Source: Fibrobacterota bacterium
GTDB lineage: Bacteria > Fibrobacterota > Fibrobacteria > UBA11236
Direction of reading: 5' to 3'
DNA: 64,000 nucleotides
NCBI GenBank assembly: GCA_028287465.1
Contig: JAQBPO010000050.1
Span: 118,743 to 182,742, forward strand
Below the pieces are notes generated by a model. It searched no databases, had not been told where the DNA came from, and saw nothing but the letters and a program-made list of their open reading frames with translations. Below, piece by piece: positions 57,343 to 64,000 of this stretch (positions are counted from its first letter, which is position 1; each line of letters opens with the position of its first letter). Both the position numbers and the translations under genes were made by a program.

Positions 57343-58503
57343 TCATTCATCCAGGAAATCGGATTCCGGCGTGGATTCCGTCTTCCGGCCGGGTAGATGG
57401 ATATGGAAGGCCGTTTCACCGTTCTCCGATTCGCAAGTGATGGTTCCTCCGTGCTCGACGACTATCTTCTGGCTTATCGCCAGGCCCAGCCCCGTGCCTT
57501 CCAACTCCTTCTTGGTCGTGAAGAAGGGTTCGAAGACCCTAGGCAACAGGGACGGCGAAATCCCCCCCGCATTGTCCCGGTATTCGATTTCCAACCGGCC
57601 GTTCTCGTATTGCCGGGTTGTGATGCGGATGAACTTCTCCCCCTTGCGGCCCTCGAAGGCGTCCCGGGAGTTCGCGAGCAGGTTATGGATCACGGATTCC
57701 AGTTGGGTGCGATTGCCGTGGATGAATGCGTTGTCCTCGAGTTCCAGCTCGACGGCGATGCCGCGGCTGCGGAGCTGGCGCTCCAGGAACAGGAAGCTGT
57801 CTTCGATCAACTGGGTCGAAGTGAGGGTGGAGTGCTTCAGCCCGCCCCCGCCTTCCTTGCGCGAATACATCAAGAGGTGCTCCAGCACCTTTTTCATGCG
57901 TTCAACCCCATTGATGACCGAATTCGCGGCCAAGCTCGCCGTAGGCCAGTCGATGGACGATTCCGGCGCGGCGAACAGATCCCGCAGGTATTCCGCATCC
58001 AGCAGGATGCTGGCGAGGGGATTGTTGAGCTCGTGCGCGAGCCCGGCCCCCATGGTCGCGAGGACCACCAGTTTGTTGGCGTGGAAAAGTTCCCGTTCCA
58101 AAAGCACCTGTTGGGCCCGGTCCAGGGAAAAACCCATGTAACCTATGATTTCCCCATTCTCCCGGACCGGAGAGATGGTGAGGTGCACGAAGACTTCCGA
58201 ACCGTCCCTGGCAATGTTGTTCAGGTTGCCTCTCCAGGTCGTTCCCGACAGGATGGTCTGCCACATATCCTTATAGATGGAATCGGGCGTATGCGGGGAA
58301 CGGATGAGCTTCTGGGTCTTCCCGATGACCTCGCTCTCCGAGGTGAATTTGTACAGGTCCAGATAGGCCTGGTTCACCTTGATGAGAACGCCTTGGTTGT
58401 TCGTGATGTTGATCGCGTAATCCGCCTGGGTAAAGGCCCGGTCCAGGAGGGCCAAGGTATCCAAAACGGGTAGGGACGCTGTTTTAGAAGTATCTGGGGC
58501 CAT
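57343..58503 (-). CDS. PAS-domain sensor histidine kinase B
   Basis: The 386-residue soluble kinase closely resembles kinase A at 53037: PAS domain (FTQADYAINITNNQGVLIKVNQAYLDLYKF), HisKA with GLAHELNNPLASILLD and HATPase with HNLLANSRDAFEG, YRDNAGGIS and GTGLGLAIS. No membrane helix is seen. It is divergent from the NtrC-type regulator gene across a 180-bp gap holding the shared enhancer element, so it is the prime cognate kinase. Its own upstream region contains TGGCACTGGCTTTGAC (minus strand, from 58555), a near-match to sigma54 with GA at -12. ATG 58503 is preferred; 58536 is the alternative. Confidence 0.9.
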   Translation of the reverse strand: MAPDTSKTASLPVLDTLALLDRAFTQADYAINITNNQGVLIKVNQAYLDLYKFTSESEVIGKTQKLIRSPHTPDSIYKDMWQTILSGTTWRGNLNNIARDGSEVFVHLTISPVRENGEIIGYMGFSLDRAQQVLLERELFHANKLVVLATMGAGLAHELNNPLASILLDAEYLRDLFAAPESSIDWPTASLAANSVINGVERMKKVLEHLLMYSRKEGGGGLKHSTLTSTQLIEDSFLFLERQLRSRGIAVELELEDNAFIHGNRTQLESVIHNLLANSRDAFEGRKGEKFIRITTRQYENGRLEIEYRDNAGGISPSLLPRVFEPFFTTKKELEGTGLGLAISQKIVVEHGGTITCESENGETAFHIHLPGRKTESTPESDFLDE

Positions 58504-58550
58504 GGTTACAATGTAGCGAATTCCAGTCTTGGACATGAAGTCAAAGCCAG

Positions 58551-58563
58551 TGCCATTTTGGCA
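58551..58563. promoter_or_regulatory. Predicted enhancer site between kinase B and the NtrC-type gene
   Basis: TGCCATTTTGGCA is a perfect TGCCA-N3-TGGCA palindrome about 93 bp upstream of the -24 element at 58656. On the minus strand it extends to TGCCAAAATGGCACTGGC, two mismatches from the 18-mer at 39905. Confidence 0.6.
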
Positions 58564-58653
58564 GTAGAAGTCGCGAGACGCCCTTCCATGAAATTGGGAC
58601 CTTTCAAAAACCGGAAACAATCGAAGGTTCAAGCCTGGGCGCCGCTTGTCGGA

Positions 58654-58670
58654 TTGGCCCGGCGCTTGCT
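58654..58670 (+). promoter_or_regulatory. Sigma54 promoter of the NtrC-type regulator gene
   Basis: TTGGCCCGGCGCTTGCT has GG at 58656-58657 and GC at 58668-58669. Predicted start near 58681, three bases before the ATG at 58684. It implies autoactivation. Confidence 0.75.
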
Positions 58671-58683
58671 CTAATGGAGCCTT

Positions 58684-60062
<1,379 letters not shown>

Positions 60063-60066
<4 letters not shown>

Positions 60067-61331
60067 CGCAAGCGAACCTCACCTTCGCGGTCCTGGCCGT
60101 CATGGCCGGGTGCTTCCTGACCCAGCGGATCCCGCATTACGTGACCGCCATGTCCGGCGCCTTGGTATTGGCCTTCCTCGGCATCGTCCCGATGAAGGCC
60201 CTGTTCTCCGGGTTCGCCAATCCTACCTTGATCCTCTTCGCCGGCATGTTCGTGATCGGCGGCGCCATGTTCCAGACCGGCCTGGCTAATGCGGTGGGGG
60301 AATGGGCGGTCCGGAAGATGGGACGCGATGAAAGACGGTTGCTGTGGGGCACCATGCTGGTGGCGGCCGTGCTCTCCACCGTCGCTTCCAATACCGGGAC
60401 CACCGCGGCCCTTATGCCCGTCGTCATGAGCATCTGCCTCGCGGCCGGGATTCCCGCCTCGCGCCAGCTCATGCCCATGGCCTTCACCACCGGTTTCGGC
60501 GGGTTCAGCGCCTTGATCGGGACCCCGCCCAACATGATCGTCTCCGAGGCCATGCACCAGGCGGGCAAGGGGACTTTCGGGTTCTTCGAATTCGCATGGG
60601 TGGGGATTCCGGTGGCCCTGGCGGGCATGCTGTACCTGGACCTGGCCGGCCTCAGGCTTTTGTCCGGGGCCCGGGCCTCCACCGCTTCCTTCCAGACCGT
60701 GGCCGCCTCCGATCGCAAGGCCTGGAAGATGTGGGTATGCGCGGCCATCCTCCTGGGCGTCGTGGCCGTCATGGTCCTCGATCTGAAGGGGGTGTCCCTG
60801 GAAGCGGTCGCGGTGGCCGGCGCCGTCCTCTGCGTGCTGACCGGATGCATCGGCGGCAAGCAGGCCATCGAAAGCATCGAATGGGATACCGTGCTCCTCT
60901 TCGGGAGCATGTTCGCGGTGGCCTTGGCCATGAGCGAAAGCGGAGCGGCCGAGCGCATCGCGCATGGCCTGTTGCTGGTCCTGGGCCCGGGCGCCGGCGG
61001 GTATTGGATCGTAGCCATCCCCCTGATCTTCACCATGCTGCTCGGGACCATCCTTTCCAATACCGCCAGCGCCATGCTGATGGCGCCCATCGGGTTGTTC
61101 CTGGCGGGGGAGACCGGGGCCAATCCCAGGTCCATCATGATGGCCATCGCCCTCGCCGCCTCCTGCAGCTTCCTCACGCCGCTCGGCACCCCGCCGAACA
61201 TGATCGTCTGGGAGCCGGGGGGCTATCGCTTCGTGGACTACCTGAAGGTGGGCGTCGGCCTCAGCGTGGTCTGCGCCCTGGTCGGCATCCTGATCATCCC
61301 CTTGCGATGGCCCGTCTTCGCCGGAGGGTAA
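60063..61331 (+). CDS. DASS/SLC13-type anion permease
   Basis: This 422-residue membrane protein has about eleven helices and the two DASS substrate motifs: SNTGTTAALMPVVMSI plus ALIGTPPNMIVSEAM in the first repeat, and SNTASAMLMAPIGLF plus PLGTPPNMIVWEPGGY in the second. The family moves di- and tricarboxylates, sulfate or similar anions with Na+. The GTG at 60063 overlaps the stop of the NtrC-type gene, so the permease is co-transcribed with it and may bring in a C4 acid or another signal substrate. Confidence 0.9.
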
Positions 61332-61465
61332 GCGAAAACCCGGACCGCCTTCCCGAATAATTTCCATCCCCGCGGGAAAAATGCTTATTTCTAAAAAGTC
61401 CGCAGGCATGCCTCCCCATCAGATGGAGGTTCATCGGGTGATGACCGGCCGGATCCAGGGGGAAA

Positions 61466-61861
61466 ATGGACGAGATTTCAAACAAGCCGACCGTACTGGT
61501 CGTGGATGACCAAGCCTTGATGCTCCGGCTCTGCCATGCGGTCTTCGAAGGCCTGGGTTACCAGGTCCTCGAAGCCCGTTCCGGCGAGGACGCCTGGGAC
61601 ATCCTGGAGAGGGAACATTCCCGGATCAGCCTGCTCCTCACGGACATCAGAATGGGTCCCGGCATGGACGGGGTCGAGCTCGCGACGCGGGCCCGCACTA
61701 CACTCCCGGACCTCGATATCATCGTCATGTCGGGATTCGCCGAGGAGGAATCCGTCAAGCGGCTGATCGGCTCGTCTGGATTCCGCTTTATCCACAAGCC
61801 TTTCACCGTGACCGCGCTTCGGGAGGTCGTGAGCTTGGGTAAGGATCGTAAGCCGGTTTGA
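61466..61861 (+). CDS. Receiver-only response regulator
   Basis: The 131-residue product is a CheY-like receiver: VLVVDDQALMLRLC, phospho-acceptor Asp in LLLTDIRMGPGMDG (near residue 63), IIVMSG and FIHKPF. No output domain is present. It is of the same type as the regulator at 47712 (MG in place of MP after the Asp block in both). It lies 134 bp after the permease and before the CheB-CheR hybrid, which may be its phosphorelay partner. Confidence 0.88.
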   Translation: MDEISNKPTVLVVDDQALMLRLCHAVFEGLGYQVLEARSGEDAWDILEREHSRISLLLTDIRMGPGMDGVELATRARTTLPDLDIIVMSGFAEEESVKRLIGSSGFRFIHKPFTVTALREVVSLGKDRKPV

Positions 61862-62117
61862 CTGCGGGTATCGGTCGGGCCGGACTGCTTTCCCGGATCG
61901 GATCGGGCCGGACCGCACTACTCGGGTTCCCCTATCGGGATTGGGGATTCCCGGGGCGATTGTTAATTTTCCGTAAGATAAGCCCGGGGGCTTCCACGGC
62001 GGGCCGCCTGGGGAGGCGGCCGATTCCGTCCTTGGTTGCCGAACCGTCTTTGGCCTTCCCCAAGCTCCATTTCTTGATCTCGGTTTCGCTGCCACGTTTT
62101 CCTGTTAAGGATTGTCC
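61862..62117. other. Spacer with a direct repeat and a strong hairpin
   Basis: No gene is seen. TCGGGCCGGAC occurs twice (61875-61885, 61903-61913). GGCCGCC and GGCGGCC (62002-62021) form a perfect 7-bp GC stem with a 6-base loop, terminator-like but without a T-run. Confidence 0.45.
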
Positions 62118-64000
62118 ATGCCGAAACGCCTTCCGCCGAGGAAGAAGAGAATTGTAAAGTCACGGGCCACGCCGGGCGCCCCGCCGCCGAAACCGAAGGC
62201 CGCCGCGCCGAACTTGAAGGTCGAGGCACGCTCCAAGCCTCCTAGGGAGGAACCGCAGGCCGTTAAGCCGCCTCCCGCCGCTCCCATGAAACCCTTTCCG
62301 ATCGCCGGCATCGGCGCCTCCGCGGGAGGCCTCGAGGCCTTCCGCCGGCTCCTGGGAGCGCTGCCCGCGGAAACCCGCCTCCCCTTCGTCATCATCCAGC
62401 ACCTTTCCCCGACCCATGAGAGCATCCTTCCGGAAATCCTGTCGAAGTACACGGCGCTCAAGGTGGTCGAGGCCGCCGATGGGATGGCGGTGAAAGAGGC
62501 CCACATCTACGTGATGCCGCCCAATACCACCATGTCCATGGATGGCCGCCGCCTGCGCCTGCATCCGCGCGAGGGCGCCAACGGGCACATGCCCGTGGAT
62601 TCCTTTTTCCGTTCCCTCGCCCAGGAACACCCCAACCACTCCATCGCCATCATCCTGTCCGGGGCCGGTACCGACGGTTCCCTGGGCATCCGGGAAATCA
62701 AGGACGCGGGAGGAATCACCTTCGCCCAGGACGACATATCCGCCAAGTTCGACAGCATGCCCCGGAGCGCCGTCTCCACGGGCGCGATCGACTTCGTCCT
62801 GAGCCCCGAGGCCATCGCCGCGGAGCTGCACCGCATCTGCAGGAACCTCCAGGAGGGATATACCGGCCGGGAGAAGAAGTCCGGCACCGATGAGGACCTG
62901 CAATACGCCGAGATCTTCGCCCTGGTCCGTCGGGTCACCCAGGTGGACTTCTCCCAATACAAGCAGCCTACGGTCATCCGCCGCATCACGCGACGCATGC
63001 TTCTGTGCCGGGCCGATACCCTGGGGGAGTACCTCGAGTTCCTGAAGGGCCATCCCGGCGAAATCCACCTGCTCTACCAGGACATCCTGATCAAGGTGAC
63101 GAGCTTCTTCCGGGACAAGGACGCCTTCGAATCCCTGAAGAAGACCATCCTCCCCGCCCTCATCAAGGCCCGCACTCCCGAATCCGGAATGCGCATCTGG
63201 GTGCCCGGATGCTGCACGGGCGAAGAGGTCTATTCCATCGCCATCGCCGTGCTGGAATGCATCGGGGACGCCTCCTCCAACGTGCCGGTCCAGATCTTCG
63301 CCACGGACATCAGCGAGGAGGCCCTGGCCAAGGCGCGCGCGGGAATCTACCTGGAGAACATCGCCCTGGACGTATCCCCGGAAAGGCTGCGGCGTTTCTT
63401 CACCCGCGTCAACTCCCACTACCAGGTGAGCAAATTCGTGCGGGACATGTGCGTCTTCGCCAGGCATGACCTGACGCGGGACCATCCCTTCTCCCGCATC
63501 GACCTCATCAGCTGCCGCAACCTGCTCATCTACCTGGACGCGGGCCTGCAGAAGAAGGTCTTCCCGACCTTCCATTACTCCCTGAAGCCGGACGGGTACC
63601 TGATGCTGGGGACCTCGGAAACGGTGGGCGGGTTCACCGAGTTATTCAACCTGGTGGACAAGAAGCAGAAGATCTATTCCAAGAAGTACTCCACCACGCG
63701 GTACGCGCTCCCGCCGGGAGGCGCCGTCCCCTACCAGATGGAGCGGGCGGAACCGGGAAAGCGCCCCCAGGATCCCTCATGGTCCGCCCTGGAGGTCCAG
63801 AAGGAGGCGGATCGGGTGGCCCTGGCGTCCTACGTGCCGCCGGGCGTGGTCATCAACGGGGACATGGACATCCTCCAGTTCCGCGGGCAGACCGGGGATT
63901 TCCTGGAGCCGGCCCCGGGGCAGGCAACCTTGAACCTGATGAAGATGCTCCGGCAATCCCTGATGCTTGAAGTCCGGCGCACCGTGGACCGGTGCAAGAA
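62118..64000 (+). CDS. CheB-CheR hybrid protein, N-terminal part (runs off right edge)
   Basis: An open frame from the ATG at 62118 (AAGG seven bases upstream) stays open to the window end, 627 codons. After a basic Pro-rich leader (1-55) comes a CheB methylesterase domain (about 57-245): GIGASAGGLEAFRRLLG, FVIIQHLSPTHES, AIILSGAGTDGSLGI with the catalytic Asp. A CheR methyltransferase domain follows (about 265-515): VIRRITRRMLL, FFRDKDAFESL, IWVPGCCTGEEVYSIAIAV (SAM-binding), ISCRNLLIYLD. PAS and histidine-kinase modules normally follow in such proteins, and a PAS-like start is visible near the edge (GVVINGDMDILQF). Such hybrids act in non-chemotaxis stress or envelope signalling. Confidence 0.93.
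   Translation, partial: MPKRLPPRKKRIVKSRATPGAPPPKPKAAAPNLKVEARSKPPREEPQAVKPPPAAPMKPFPIAGIGASAGGLEAFRRLLGALPAETRLPFVIIQHLSPTHESILPEILSKYTALKVVEAADGMAVKEAHIYVMPPNTTMSMDGRRLRLHPREGANGHMPVDSFFRSLAQEHPNHSIAIILSGAGTDGSLGIREIKDAGGITFAQDDISAKFDSMPRSAVSTGAIDFVLSPEAIAAELHRICRNLQEGYTGREKKSGTDEDLQYAEIFALVRRVTQVDFSQYKQPTVIRRITRRMLLCRADTLGEYLEFLKGHPGEIHLLYQDILIKVTSFFRDKDAFESLKKTILPALIKARTPESGMRIWVPGCCTGEEVYSIAIAVLECIGDASSNVPVQIFATDISEEALAKARAGIYLENIALDVSPERLRRFFTRVNSHYQVSKFVRDMCVFARHDLTRDHPFSRIDLISCRNLLIYLDAGLQKKVFPTFHYSLKPDGYLMLGTSETVGGFTELFNLVDKKQKIYSKKYSTTRYALPPGGAVPYQMERAEPGKRPQDPSWSALEVQKEADRVALASYVPPGVVINGDMDILQFRGQTGDFLEPAPGQATLNLMKMLRQSLMLEVRRTVDRCK

Overview
The window is a GC-rich bacterial chromosome segment with tightly packed operons. 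It most likely comes from a free-living Fibrobacterota (Fibrobacteres) bacterium. The best taxonomic hints are a TIGR02147-type regulator at 13003-13824, a family known mainly from Fibrobacter, and several secreted enzymes that end in a sorting-domain-like tail. The assignment is inference; no rRNA or tRNA gene was seen.

Region 1 (1-24 kb): surface, carbohydrate and transport genes. A LytS/LytTR-type two-component pair and a divergent MFS transporter/LysR pair open the window. A same-strand series of exported proteins follows: three SGNH esterases (6194, 10654, 15637), a DUF1080-type lectin/hydrolase, a PQQ-type sugar dehydrogenase, lipoproteins, the TIGR02147 regulator overlapping a DUF2341/LamG lipoprotein gene, and a GH5 glycanase with a CBM6-like module. 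Together they look like a set for attacking acetylated polysaccharide outside the cell. A ZIP metal transporter gene is truncated exactly where the GH5 gene ends. A DUF4142 protein, a YdeI-like protein, a CPA2 antiporter and a DUF2079 membrane protein follow.

Region 2 (24.4-33.3 kb): a complete minus-strand cbb3 oxidase operon in the order SafE-like protein, cytochrome c, CcoS, fused CcoNO, CcoQ, mono-heme CcoP, CcoG, FixH, CcoI. This is high-affinity, microaerobic respiration.

Region 3 (33.4-61.3 kb): a low-oxygen/nitrosative/energy-stress island. It holds a K+ channel, a di-heme cytochrome, GTP-type PEP carboxykinase, a beta-CASP metallo-hydrolase, a LOG protein, two P-type ATPases, a baeRF3-like protein, class I aldolase, a tandem universal stress protein, NnrS, five hemerythrin/RIC-like proteins, two near-duplicate PAS histidine kinases, an NtrC-type sigma54 activator and a DASS permease. 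By hand I found nine intergenic sites with the sigma54 GG-N10-GC pattern, most matching TTGGCNC-N5-TTGCW. In eight of those nine promoters a shared near-palindrome (consensus TGNCA-AAA-TGGCA) lies about 85-110 bp upstream of the -24 element, where an enhancer-binding activator would sit. The NtrC-type gene at 58684 carries such a promoter itself. I propose that this island is a sigma54 regulon run by that activator and the two flanking kinases; this is the main discovery candidate.

Region 4 (61.4-64 kb): a receiver-only regulator and the start of a CheB-CheR hybrid that runs off the right edge.
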